A stretch of 5,476 nucleotides of DNA from Burkholderiaceae bacterium (GTDB lineage Bacteria; Pseudomonadota; Gammaproteobacteria; Burkholderiales; Burkholderiaceae_C). The translations under genes were made by a program, and so were the position numbers. The stretch spans positions 3,799 to 9,274 of the forward strand of contig JAGOBT010000091.1 in the NCBI GenBank assembly GCA_017999135.1, in the 5' to 3' direction. The notes under the pieces are model-generated. The model was not told the origin of the DNA, did not search any database, and worked only from the letters and a program-made list of their open reading frames with translations. Below are positions 1-5,152 of this stretch, piece after piece (positions within the stretch are counted from its first letter, which is position 1; the number at the start of each line of letters is the position of its first letter).

Positions 1-375
1 CCGTTTGCCGACCTGATCGCCCTGCACACCGACGAGACCAGCGCCGGCCACAGCCGGCTGCGCCTGACCGTGGCGCCGCAGCACCTGAACCCGCACCAGG
101 TGGTGCACGGTGCGGTGGTCTACGCCATGGCCGACACCGGCATGGGCGCCGCGCTGTACCCCACGCTGGGCCCGGGCGAGATCTGCGCCACCATCGAGAT
201 CAAGATCAACTACTTCAAGCCGATCGCCCAGGGCGAGCTGACCTGCGTGACCACGCTCGTCAACCGCGGCAAGACCATCGCCAACCTGGAGTCCCGCATC
301 CACCTGGGCGGCGTGCTGGTGGCGCAGGCCAACGGCAACTACGCGATCTTCACGCCGCGCCCGCGGGCAGCCTGA
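1..375 (+). CDS. PaaI-family hotdog-fold thioesterase (5' end cut by window edge)
   Basis: The frame is open from base 1 to the TGA at 373-375 and gives 124 visible residues. A GTG at 70 could be read as a start, but the 23 codons before it are in frame and look like hotdog sequence (PFADLIALHTDE), so the true start lies upstream of the window, probably by only a few codons. The family signature is NPHQVVHGAVVYAMADTGMG at about residues 30-49. It corresponds to the H-G-G/A turn and the following helix of PaaI-type acyl-CoA thioesterases, and D45 aligns with the catalytic aspartate of that family. The later segment IEIKINYFKP followed by GELTCVTTLVNRGKTIA is the usual beta-sheet half of the fold. 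The protein probably hydrolyses an acyl-CoA or aryl-CoA thioester in the cytoplasm as an oligomer; the substrate cannot be read from the sequence. The next gene is convergent, 30 bp away, so this gene ends its transcript. Confidence 0.88.
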   Translation, partial: PFADLIALHTDETSAGHSRLRLTVAPQHLNPHQVVHGAVVYAMADTGMGAALYPTLGPGEICATIEIKINYFKPIAQGELTCVTTLVNRGKTIANLESRIHLGGVLVAQANGNYAIFTPRPRAA

Positions 376-399
376 GCGGCCACTTCCGGGCTGCGGCAG

Positions 400-418
400 G
401 CCGGCTCAGTGCGCCGGC
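400..418. terminator. Possible bidirectional stem-loop between convergent genes
   Basis: GCCGGC at 400-405 and GCCGGC at 413-418 form a 6-bp perfect stem with a 7-base loop (TCAGTGC). The loop contains the stop codon of the minus-strand gene. There is no T-run on either side, so its role as a terminator for the converging genes is inferred from position only. Confidence 0.25.
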
Positions 419-630
419 TGCACCCGCGGGCAGGCGTACTCGCGGCCCACCATGGCGCGGGCGCCCAGGTAAGCGTTGCGCAGGCGCTCGGTCAATGTGT
501 CCAGGTCGACCTGGCCGCTGGCGTCGCAGGGCACGGCCACGCCGCGGCCGGGGTGGAACAGCGAATCGAACCGCAGCACATGCGACGGGCCTGGCGCGGC
601 CGGGCTGGCGGGATGGGGATGGGCATGCAT
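406..630 (-). CDS. Small conserved-looking hypothetical protein, 74 residues
   Basis: The gene reads from ATG at 630 to TGA at 406. The frame stays open upstream to 786, but ATG 630 is chosen because AAAGAGGG (636-643) sits 5 bases before it and because residues upstream of it are low-complexity R/P/G sequence. The N-terminus is His/Pro-rich (MHAHPHPASPAAPGPS). The core, about residues 18-69, contains RFDSLFHPGRGVAVPCDASG, then a helix-like segment DLDTLTERLRNAYLGARAMVG and REYACPRV. There is no signal peptide or membrane segment, so it is probably cytosolic. I recall similar short proteins (RFDSL-HPGR-PCDA-G-VDLD) in Burkholderiales genomes but know no function. Two cysteines (in the PCDA and YACP segments) do not form a recognised metal site. 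It is convergent with the thioesterase and divergent from the 876-1109 gene. Confidence 0.75.
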   Translation of the reverse strand: MHAHPHPASPAAPGPSHVLRFDSLFHPGRGVAVPCDASGQVDLDTLTERLRNAYLGARAMVGREYACPRVQPAH

Positions 631-635
631 GGCGG

Positions 636-643
636 CCCTCTTT
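636..643 (-). promoter_or_regulatory. Ribosome binding site that fixes the start of the 406-630 gene
   Basis: On the minus strand AAAGAGGG lies 5 bases upstream of the ATG at 630. It is the best Shine-Dalgarno match in this open frame and supports a 74-residue product rather than the 126-residue longer reading. The C-rich motif CCACCCACC (648-656) is just upstream of it. Confidence 0.6.
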
Positions 644-875
644 GGCGGGTGGGTGGCAGGTCGGGTCGGCGTGCCGGGCCCGGAAAGCCTGCAGCGCGCT
701 GGGCCATTTTTCGGCCGGCCGGGCCATGGCCACTCGGCTGAACAGCGCAGGCGCAGGCGCCCATCTCCGCCGGCTGGCGGGCGCACCGCCGCCGGTGGAC
801 TTCAGCCGCACGGCCTGCCCGGCGCTGGCACCTGGTTGAGAATCAGGCCTCCGTAACCTTTGCCAGGCGCCGCGC

Positions 876-1109
876 ATGCCACCCCGCACCCCCGAAGAGA
901 TCGCCAACCGCCGCATCAACAACCTGATCGGCCTGTTCGCCGTGTCGGTGTTCTTCTTCTTCGTCAGCTGGATGCTGGGCCGCGGCAGCCCGGACAAGGC
1001 CGCGCCGCTGCTGCTGTGGTTCTTCGGCCTGCTGGGCGGGCTGAGCCTGGCGGGCTGGATCGCGCTGTCGGCCGGCCGTGTGGCCAAGCTCGACAAGCTG
1101 ACGAAGTAA
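876..1109 (+). CDS. Small two-segment membrane protein of unknown function
   Basis: The gene runs from ATG 876 to TAA 1107-1109 and encodes 77 residues. A weak AGGCG (865-869) lies 6 bases before the start. The N-terminus is polar (MPPRTPEEIANRRINN). It is followed by a first hydrophobic segment at about residues 17-35, which includes the unusual run VFFFFVSW, a short polar loop (GRGSPDKAA) and a second hydrophobic segment at about 43-66. The C-terminus is short and basic (GRVAKLDKLTK). By the positive-inside rule both ends are probably cytoplasmic, with a short periplasmic loop. No catalytic or binding motif is visible and I do not recognise a family. The protein frame has far better codon use than the overlapping frames on either strand, which supports a real gene. 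It is convergent with mesD. Confidence 0.72.
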   Translation: MPPRTPEEIANRRINNLIGLFAVSVFFFFVSWMLGRGSPDKAAPLLLWFFGLLGGLSLAGWIALSAGRVAKLDKLTK

Positions 1110-1142
1110 GCGTCGGCCGTCCGGCTCAGGCTTGCAGCCCGC

Positions 1143-1161
1143 GCGGCGCGTGACGCGCCGC
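1143..1161. terminator. Strong hairpin in convergent gap (first of two)
   Basis: GCGGCGCG at 1143-1150 and CGCGCCGC at 1154-1161 are perfect 8-bp arms around a 3-base loop (TGA). It lies 34 bp after the stop of the two-segment membrane protein and is followed on the plus strand by CCCCTT rather than a T-run. Its position between converging genes suggests transcription termination for the plus-strand gene; the absence of a clear T-tract leaves that uncertain. Confidence 0.45.
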
Positions 1162-1176
1162 CCCTTCGCAGGCGAC

Positions 1177-1198
1177 CGGCCGTGCGCCGGCACGGCCG
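1177..1198. terminator. Strong hairpin downstream of mesD (second of two)
   Basis: CGGCCGTGC at 1177-1185 and GCACGGCCG at 1190-1198 are perfect 9-bp arms around the 4-base loop GCCG. The hairpin begins 10 bp past the mesD stop codon in the mesD reading direction. There is no T-run, so termination is inferred from the strength of the stem and its placement between the ends of two converging genes. Confidence 0.45.
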
Positions 1199-1208
1199 TC
1201 CGTCCGGC

Positions 1209-2264
1209 TCAGGCGTAGCGCTGGCGCGCCAGCGCCGCGCCCTCGGACAGGGCGCGCAGCTTGGCCTCGGCCACGGCGCGCTGCATCGGCGCCAGGCCGC
1301 AGTTGGTGCAGGCGATCAGCCGGTGCCTGGGCACGAACTGCAGTGCCCGGCCGATGGTGTCGGCCACGTCCTCGGGCGTCTCCACCACGTCGCTGGCCAC
1401 GTCGATCACGCCCACCATCACGTCCTTGCCGGTCAGCAGCGCCATCAGCTCGGGCGGCACCTGGCTGTGGATGCATTCCAGGCTGACCTGGTGAATGCGG
1501 CTGGCCGCCAGCGCCGGGAACACCGTCTCGTACTGGCGCCACTGGTCGCCCAGCGTCTTCTTCCAGGCGATGTTGGCCTCGATGCCGTAGCCGTAGCAGA
1601 TGTGCACCGCCGTCTTGCATGCGCGGCCGGTGGCCGCGCTGGGCTGGTCCAGGCCCTGCGCCGCCCGTTCCAGCGCCTGCACGCCCCAGGTGGCGGCCTC
1701 GTCCAGGTAGACGTTGAAGGCCGGTTCGTCGAACTGGATGATGTCCACCCCGTCGGCCTGCAGCGCCAGCGCCTCCTGGTTCAGCAGCTCGGCAAAGGCC
1801 ATCGCCATGGCCACGCGGTCGGCGTAGGGGCTCTGACTCCCGTTGGCCACGGTGTCGACGATGGTCATGGGCCCGGGCAGGGTGAACTTGATCTGCTTGC
1901 TGGTGTGGGCGCGCAGCAGGCGGGCCTCGGTGGCATGCACCCGGCCCTTCAGCCGCAGCGGTGCCACCACCTGCGGCACCAGGGCCTTGTAGCGGTCGTT
2001 GCGGATGCCGATCTCGATCTTGTTGGCGAAGTCGATGCCGTCCACCTGCTCCAGGAAGCCGTGCACGAAGTGCTGGCGGCTCTGCTCGCCGTCGCCGATC
2101 ACGTCCAGGCCGGCGTCTTCCTGCAGCTTCACCCACAGCAGGGTGGCGTCGGCCTTGGCGCGGGCCAGGGCGTCGCCCTCGGCCTGCCACTTCGGCCACA
2201 GCTTGCCGGTCTCGGCCAGCCAGGCAGGCTTGGGCAGGCTGCCGGCGATGGCGGTATCGAACAT
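1209..2264 (-). CDS. mesD: Folate-independent methionine synthase, core-MetE type (MesD family)
   Basis: The 351-residue product matches only the catalytic C-terminal half of cobalamin-independent methionine synthase (MetE is about 750 residues). It should transfer a methyl group to homocysteine to make methionine in the cytoplasm. The zinc site is complete: H221 and C223 in VHICYGYG, E263 in VSLECIHS and C322 in CTNCG correspond to His, Cys, Glu and Cys of MetE. Other core motifs are AGSLPKP (7-13), DGEQSRQHF (58-66), LPGPMT (129-134) and IQFDEPAF (176-183). The start ATG 2264 has AGGAGA (2271-2276) 6 bases upstream. The absence of the N-terminal MetE half, which helps bind polyglutamyl folate, and the overall pattern fit MesD, one of the known folate-independent families; its methyl donor is not settled. 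MesD works with the oxygen-dependent partner MesX (DUF1852), often encoded next to it, but neither neighbour here is mesX. Residues about 207-215 (QPSAATGRA) look like a short insertion before the first zinc motif, judged from memory of homologues. Confidence 0.88.
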   Translation of the reverse strand: MFDTAIAGSLPKPAWLAETGKLWPKWQAEGDALARAKADATLLWVKLQEDAGLDVIGDGEQSRQHFVHGFLEQVDGIDFANKIEIGIRNDRYKALVPQVVAPLRLKGRVHATEARLLRAHTSKQIKFTLPGPMTIVDTVANGSQSPYADRVAMAMAFAELLNQEALALQADGVDIIQFDEPAFNVYLDEAATWGVQALERAAQGLDQPSAATGRACKTAVHICYGYGIEANIAWKKTLGDQWRQYETVFPALAASRIHQVSLECIHSQVPPELMALLTGKDVMVGVIDVASDVVETPEDVADTIGRALQFVPRHRLIACTNCGLAPMQRAVAEAKLRALSEGAALARQRYA

Positions 2265-2270
2265 GGGGCG

Positions 2271-2276
2271 TCTCCT
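2271..2276 (-). promoter_or_regulatory. mesD ribosome binding site
   Basis: AGGAGA on the minus strand lies 6 bases before ATG 2264. It confirms the start and the N-terminus MFDTAIAGSLPKP. The C-rich motif CCACCCACC (2283-2291) lies just upstream. Confidence 0.7.
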
Positions 2277-2290
2277 GGTCGGGGTGGGTG

Positions 2291-2312
2291 GGGCCGCAAG
2301 GTAGCACGGCCC
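2291..2312. promoter_or_regulatory. Inverted repeat in the mesD leader
   Basis: GGGCCG (2291-2296) and CGGCCC (2307-2312) are 6-bp perfect arms 10 bases apart, 27-48 bp upstream of the mesD start. It could be an operator or a leader hairpin. It does not match the MetR motif (TGAA-N5-TTCA), and I see no SAM-riboswitch architecture in the 162-bp leader (2265-2426). A second dyad, AGCACC-A-GGTGCT, is at 2351-2363. The function of both is unproven. Confidence 0.2.
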
Positions 2313-2426
2313 AGGTGCGCCGCCTTCGGGCCGCCCTGACGGTGACGTTGAGCACCAGGTGCTGCCGCTGCCAGCTCGATCAGCATGCCCGACAGCGACA
2401 CCGCACCTTCCAGCGTGCCGCGCGGT

Positions 2427-3776
2427 TCAACCTGCCCCGTGTTCTCGAACACGTCGCCAGCGCACGCCGACGAGCACCAGCCCGGCCGCCAGCATCGCCC
2501 AACTGCCGGGCTCGGGCACCGCGCCCACGTAGGAGAGGCTGCTGGCCTGCTCGAACGTGCCGGCGAGGACACCGCGCGCCTGGACCGTCACATCCTGGTC
2601 CCCGTTGAACAGCCTCAGGTCGGACACCTGGAAGGTGTTGCCGAAGTCGACATCGATGGAGCCGGTGCCGGCCCAGGCATCGTCGGCGAACGACTCGTAA
2701 CCCTGCTGGGCCAAGTGGGCGGTGGCCACCGCGGTGGCACGCAGCTCGACGCCGCGCAGCGCTGCGGCGGTGGCGCCGCCGGGTGGGTCGTCGCCGAAGA
2801 TGTTTTGGGTGAAGTCGCCACCCAGCGTGATGCGCAGCCAGGTGTCGACCTCGAGCCCGCCAGCGTTCGGGTGTGGCGGCGGGTCAGTCACGTCCACCCA
2901 CCATGGCTGCCAGCTGCCCGAGCAGCCCGCAGCCCCAGGCCGGCATGGGCCCGCGTCCGGCACGAACTGTTCCACGCCAGTCGATGCGGCGTTCATGTCG
3001 AAGCTGGCTTGCCGGGTCATCGCCATCGTCAGCTCCCGGGAGTTCCAGCCCGTTGCTGCCGAATCACCGACCACCGACCAACGGGCGCCGGCTTCAAGCG
3101 TTCCGAAGCGCAGTTGTTCGCCTGAGAAGCTCGTGCGCTGCAGCGGCAGCAGGTTGGCCGCGTAGAGACCCGGTCCCAGCATCCAGGCACGCTGCGCCGT
3201 CAGGCCCAGCGCCAGCGTGCCGGAGGGGGTGCCCATCGCCGGGGTCACATAGGAGATGGCTCCGGTGACGTGCAGGTCGAACTGCAGGCTGCTGACGGAG
3301 GCGTTCGGGTCCCAGGTGATGAAGACCGTTCGCTCCGCTTCCGCACTGGCCAGCGCATCGGCGTTGGCCACATGGCCGATGCGCGGTGTCCGCTGGATGC
3401 CGGCCTGCACGCGCAGCGCGGGCAGCTCGGCGCTGGACACGGGCGGCGAGGCGGAGGCCACCGTCCGCAGCGTGTACTCCGGCAGCTCGCCTGGCTCCAG
3501 GGGCCGGGACTGAACCAGGTTCGACGGGCTCGAGTGGCAGGTCCCTGCCGACGCCACGAGGGCGCCCAGCGAAAAATCCGATGCGTTGCAGGCCGCAAGG
3601 CCCGGGGCCGGCGACGTGAGGAATGGGTTGCCATACAGGGCGTGGTAATCCAGCGACGACCTGACGACCGCACTCCCGCCGGCGCAGGCCATCGGCGCCA
3701 GCAGCAGGCCGGCCAGGGACAGGGCTACGCCGCGGGCACGGCGGGCGCCGGGGATGGTCACGGAACATCGGTTCAT
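2427..3776 (-). CDS. Secreted PEP-CTERM sorting-domain protein, function unknown
   Basis: The product has 449 residues from ATG 3776, which has AAGGAG 5 bases upstream; the frame stays open to 3839 but those codons do not resemble a signal peptide. Residues 1-32 form a signal peptide: basic GARRARG, hydrophobic VALSLAGLLLAP and a likely cleavage site after ACA (30-32). The C-terminus has the full PEP-CTERM signal: VPEP at 420-423, a hydrophobic stretch at 427-438 and the basic cluster RWRRVR at 439-444. Such proteins are exported, recognised by an exosortase and cut near the PEP motif, usually in organisms making exopolysaccharide. The body (33-419) is rich in G, A, T, S and predicted-looking beta strands and matches no domain I know. 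Four mature cysteines fall in two close pairs (C63/C80 and C278/C285), suggesting disulfides. No exosortase or EPS gene is nearby. About 17% of the first 70 codons end in A/T, against about 5% of the first 60 in mesD, so it may be a more variable or acquired gene. Confidence 0.85.
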   Translation of the reverse strand: MNRCSVTIPGARRARGVALSLAGLLLAPMACAGGSAVVRSSLDYHALYGNPFLTSPAPGLAACNASDFSLGALVASAGTCHSSPSNLVQSRPLEPGELPEYTLRTVASASPPVSSAELPALRVQAGIQRTPRIGHVANADALASAEAERTVFITWDPNASVSSLQFDLHVTGAISYVTPAMGTPSGTLALGLTAQRAWMLGPGLYAANLLPLQRTSFSGEQLRFGTLEAGARWSVVGDSAATGWNSRELTMAMTRQASFDMNAASTGVEQFVPDAGPCRPGAAGCSGSWQPWWVDVTDPPPHPNAGGLEVDTWLRITLGGDFTQNIFGDDPPGGATAAALRGVELRATAVATAHLAQQGYESFADDAWAGTGSIDVDFGNTFQVSDLRLFNGDQDVTVQARGVLAGTFEQASSLSYVGAVPEPGSWAMLAAGLVLVGVRWRRVREHGAG

Positions 3777-3781
3777 GTCAA

Positions 3782-3787
3782 CTCCTT
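3782..3787 (-). promoter_or_regulatory. Ribosome binding site that fixes the PEP-CTERM gene start
   Basis: AAGGAG on the minus strand lies 5 bases before ATG 3776. It selects the 449-residue product that begins directly with a signal peptide over the 470-residue reading from 3839. Confidence 0.75.
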
Positions 3788-3833
3788 GCAAGACGCGATC
3801 CCGCCCCAGTGGCAGGGCCGCAGACGAATGGGA

Positions 3834-3856
3834 GACCAAAGGTCAAGACCATGGTC
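3834..3856. promoter_or_regulatory. Tandem GACC/GGTC dyads upstream of the PEP-CTERM gene
   Basis: GACC-AAA-GGTC (3834-3844) and GACC-AT-GGTC (3847-3856) are two adjacent palindromes, separated by AA, with centres about 12.5 bp apart. They lie 58-80 bp upstream of ATG 3776, and the -35-like TTGACC on the minus strand (3841-3846) falls inside the pair. This is the geometry of a repressor or activator site, but no regulator is identified. Confidence 0.35.
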
Positions 3857-4059
3857 GGCACGCGACCGGCGCGTCCAGGGCGAGCGCCAGCTTCAGTGGC
3901 CTCAGGATCGGTGGGTGGCGGCGTTGTTTCAAGTCACACTCCCGGTGCGTTGGCGTGGCCTGAAGGGCCGACACAGCGCGCAATCGGCGCATGGCCCTGC
4001 GCTAGCTCAGATGGCAGGAAGCGCCCCTCCCACGCCCGAAAACCATCGTAAGTGGCCGG

Positions 4060-4078
4060 GCGTCACGGCAGCGTCACG
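4060..4078. promoter_or_regulatory. Direct repeat at one-helical-turn spacing, response-regulator-like
   Basis: GCGTCACG occurs at 4060-4067 and again at 4071-4078, an 11-bp period. OmpR/PhoB-class regulators bind such repeats, and the PhoB half-site CTGTCAC matches GCGTCAC at five of seven positions. It lies 62 bp upstream of GTG 4141. Assignment to any regulator is inference. Confidence 0.25.
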
Positions 4079-4093
4079 TCTGCCGGGTCGGCT

Positions 4094-4112
4094 CCCCCCT
4101 TGATCTGGGGGG
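4094..4112. repeat. C6/G6 inverted repeat
   Basis: CCCCCC (4094-4099) and GGGGGG (4107-4112) flank a 7-base loop (TTGATCT). It would form a stable hairpin in either transcript. There is no T-run after it, and no gene ends into it on the plus strand, so a terminator role is not supported. An upstream control element for the EamA gene is possible. Confidence 0.35.
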
Positions 4113-4138
4113 CAGGCGGGCTGGGGCAGGCGATCAGC

Positions 4139-4158
4139 GGGTGGGTGGGGCCGTCGGG
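4139..4158 (+). other. G-quadruplex-type motif at the 5' end of the EamA gene
   Basis: Four G-tracts (GGG, GGG, GGGG, GGG) are separated by loops of T, T and CCGTC, which fits the canonical G3-plus, loop 1-7 pattern on the coding strand. More G-tracts precede it (4107-4126). Whether it folds in DNA or RNA cannot be judged from sequence alone. Confidence 0.4.
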
Positions 4159-5133
4159 TCGCACGGCGGTGACAATCGCGCGCCGCAGACCCGTTCCGTC
4201 GACTTGACCGCTTCCGCTCCCTCAGAACCCGACGCCCAGGCCGAACGGCGTCAGCGCCTCGCCCGCCTCCTGCTGTGGCTGGTGCCGCTGGCCTGGTCGA
4301 GCAACTACCTGATCGCACGCGCCGCCGCCGGCGTCATCTCGCCGCATGTGCTGGCGCTGGGCCGCTGGAGCCTGGCCTTTGCGCTGATGCTGCCGCTGGC
4401 CTGGGCTGCACTGCGGCGCGCCGGCCGGCCCTGGCTGGCGGCCGAATGGACGCAGCTGCTGGTGCTGGGCGGCCTGGGCATGTGGATCTGCGGCGCCTTC
4501 GTCTACATCGGCGGGCAGACCACCTCGTCGGCCAACATCGCGCTGATCTACGCCGCCACGCCGGTGGCCATTGCGGTGGTGGGTGCGGTGCTGCTGGGCG
4601 AGCGCATGGCCCCCAGCCAGGTGGTGGGCGTGGCGCTGGCGCTGGCGGGCGTGCTGTTCGTCATCGCCAAGGGCGACCTGCGCAACCTGCTGGCGGTGCG
4701 CTTCACCGTGGGCGACGGCTGGGTGCTGGCCGCCGGCATCAGCTGGGTGGCGTATTCGGTGCTGCTGCGGCTGTGGCCCAGCCGGCTGGACGCTGCGGCG
4801 CGTCTGGTGGCCATCACCGCCGGCGGCATCCTCGTGCTGCTGCCCTTCACATTGCTGGAACTGGCGCTGGTCACGCCGCCGGCCTTCAGCTGGCAGGCGG
4901 TGGGCCTGGTGGTGGCGGCTGCGGTGCTGCCCGGCATCGTGGCCTACCAGGCCTATTCATTCATGCTGCGCGAGCTGGGCGCCGGGCCTACGGCGCTGGT
5001 GCTGTACCTGGGGCCGGTCTATGCCGCCTTCACTGCCTGGCTGCTGCTGGGCGAGCCGCCGGCCTGGTACCACGCGGCCGGCGCCACGCTGATCCTGCCC
5101 AGCATCTGGCTGGCCACGCGGCGGCAGGGCTGA
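4141..5133 (+). CDS. EamA/DMT-superfamily transporter (probable metabolite exporter)
   Basis: This is an inner-membrane protein with ten hydrophobic segments, at about residues 42-60, 69-90, 104-123, 130-152, 160-176, 193-211, 222-240, 252-271, 284-303 and 309-326 (numbering from GTG 4141). The EamA internal duplication is clear: ANIALIYAATPVAIAVVGAV followed by LLGERM (131-156) in the first half and TALVLYLGPVYAAFTAWLLL followed by GEPP (284-307) in the second. Members export amino acids, nucleotides or other small metabolites; the substrate cannot be told. The start is uncertain. GTG 4141 gives 330 residues but no good ribosome binding site. TTG 4204 gives 309 residues with an N-terminus (TASAPSEPDAQAERR) of usual length, and the -10-like GACAAT (4171-4176) lies between the two, which would favour the TTG. 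No in-frame ATG occurs before residue 83. The gene ends 19 bp from a convergent gene. Confidence 0.88.
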   Translation: MGGAVGSHGGDNRAPQTRSVDLTASAPSEPDAQAERRQRLARLLLWLVPLAWSSNYLIARAAAGVISPHVLALGRWSLAFALMLPLAWAALRRAGRPWLAAEWTQLLVLGGLGMWICGAFVYIGGQTTSSANIALIYAATPVAIAVVGAVLLGERMAPSQVVGVALALAGVLFVIAKGDLRNLLAVRFTVGDGWVLAAGISWVAYSVLLRLWPSRLDAAARLVAITAGGILVLLPFTLLELALVTPPAFSWQAVGLVVAAAVLPGIVAYQAYSFMLRELGAGPTALVLYLGPVYAAFTAWLLLGEPPAWYHAAGATLILPSIWLATRRQG

Positions 5134-5138
5134 GCCGC

Positions 5139-5150
5139 CCGGCCGGCCGG
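5139..5150. repeat. 12-bp perfect palindrome between convergent stops
   Basis: CCGGCCGGCCGG occupies most of the 19 bp between the stop codons at 5131-5133 and 5153-5155. It could help stop transcription from both sides, but there is no T-run, and GC-rich palindromes of this sort arise easily in such DNA. Confidence 0.25.
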
Positions 5151-5152
5151 TG

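Larger units (their letters stand above)
3777..4140. other. Divergent intergenic region (364 bp) between PEP-CTERM and EamA genes
   Basis: I find no credible gene here; frames crossing it lack coding character and recognisable sequence. It must hold the promoters for both flanking genes. It contains the PEP-CTERM ribosome binding site (3782-3787), tandem GACC/GGTC dyads (3834-3856), an 8-bp direct repeat at 11-bp spacing (4060-4078), a C6/G6 hairpin (4094-4112) and a G-rich run entering the EamA gene (4107-4158). On the minus strand, TTGAAA (3927-3932) and TTGACC (3841-3846) are the best -35-like hexamers toward the PEP-CTERM gene, but neither has a good -10 partner. Confidence 0.6.

Noticed and set aside
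692..711. Possible terminator CAGCGCGCTG followed by ATTTTT
   Set aside because: The palindrome can only form a 3-bp stem with a realistic loop, and no plus-strand gene ends just upstream of it.
631..724. Minus-strand reading MARPAEKWPSALQAF... upstream of the 406-630 gene, as a possible separate small gene or a frameshifted N-terminus
   Set aside because: It has G/C-rich third positions but no ribosome binding site in view. It runs into the 406-630 gene in a different frame with poor sequence, and that gene has its own clear start.
836..864. Promoter for the 876-1109 gene using TTGAGA (836-841)
   Set aside because: The only -10-like hexamer nearby (TAACCT, 854-859) leaves a 12-base spacer, too short for a sigma-70 promoter.
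1182..2339. A 385-codon open frame on the plus strand
   Set aside because: It is the antisense shadow of mesD. It has low-complexity G/A/H/L-rich sequence and no family match, while the minus frame has all methionine synthase motifs.
2340..2460. Minus-strand frame reading VENTGQVEPRGTLEGAV-like sequence between the PEP-CTERM stop and mesD (ORF fragment with good codon use)
   Set aside because: It overlaps the end of the PEP-CTERM gene, has no good start, runs on into mesD in the wrong frame and matches no family. It could be a remnant, but support is too weak.
3785..3805. Sigma-54-like -24/-12 promoter on the minus strand before the PEP-CTERM gene (GGGATCG-N4-TTGCA)
   Set aside because: The GG and GC have the right spacing, but the predicted transcript would start at the ATG itself and leave out the good AAGGAG ribosome binding site. 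The -24 half is also a poor match.
4001..4023. tRNA-like D-arm sequence (TAGCTCAGATGGCAG) in the PEP-CTERM/EamA intergenic region
   Set aside because: The D-stem does not close with GAGC, no matching acceptor or anticodon stem can be drawn, and there is no T-arm GGTTCGA motif nearby. It is a chance match or a very decayed remnant at most.
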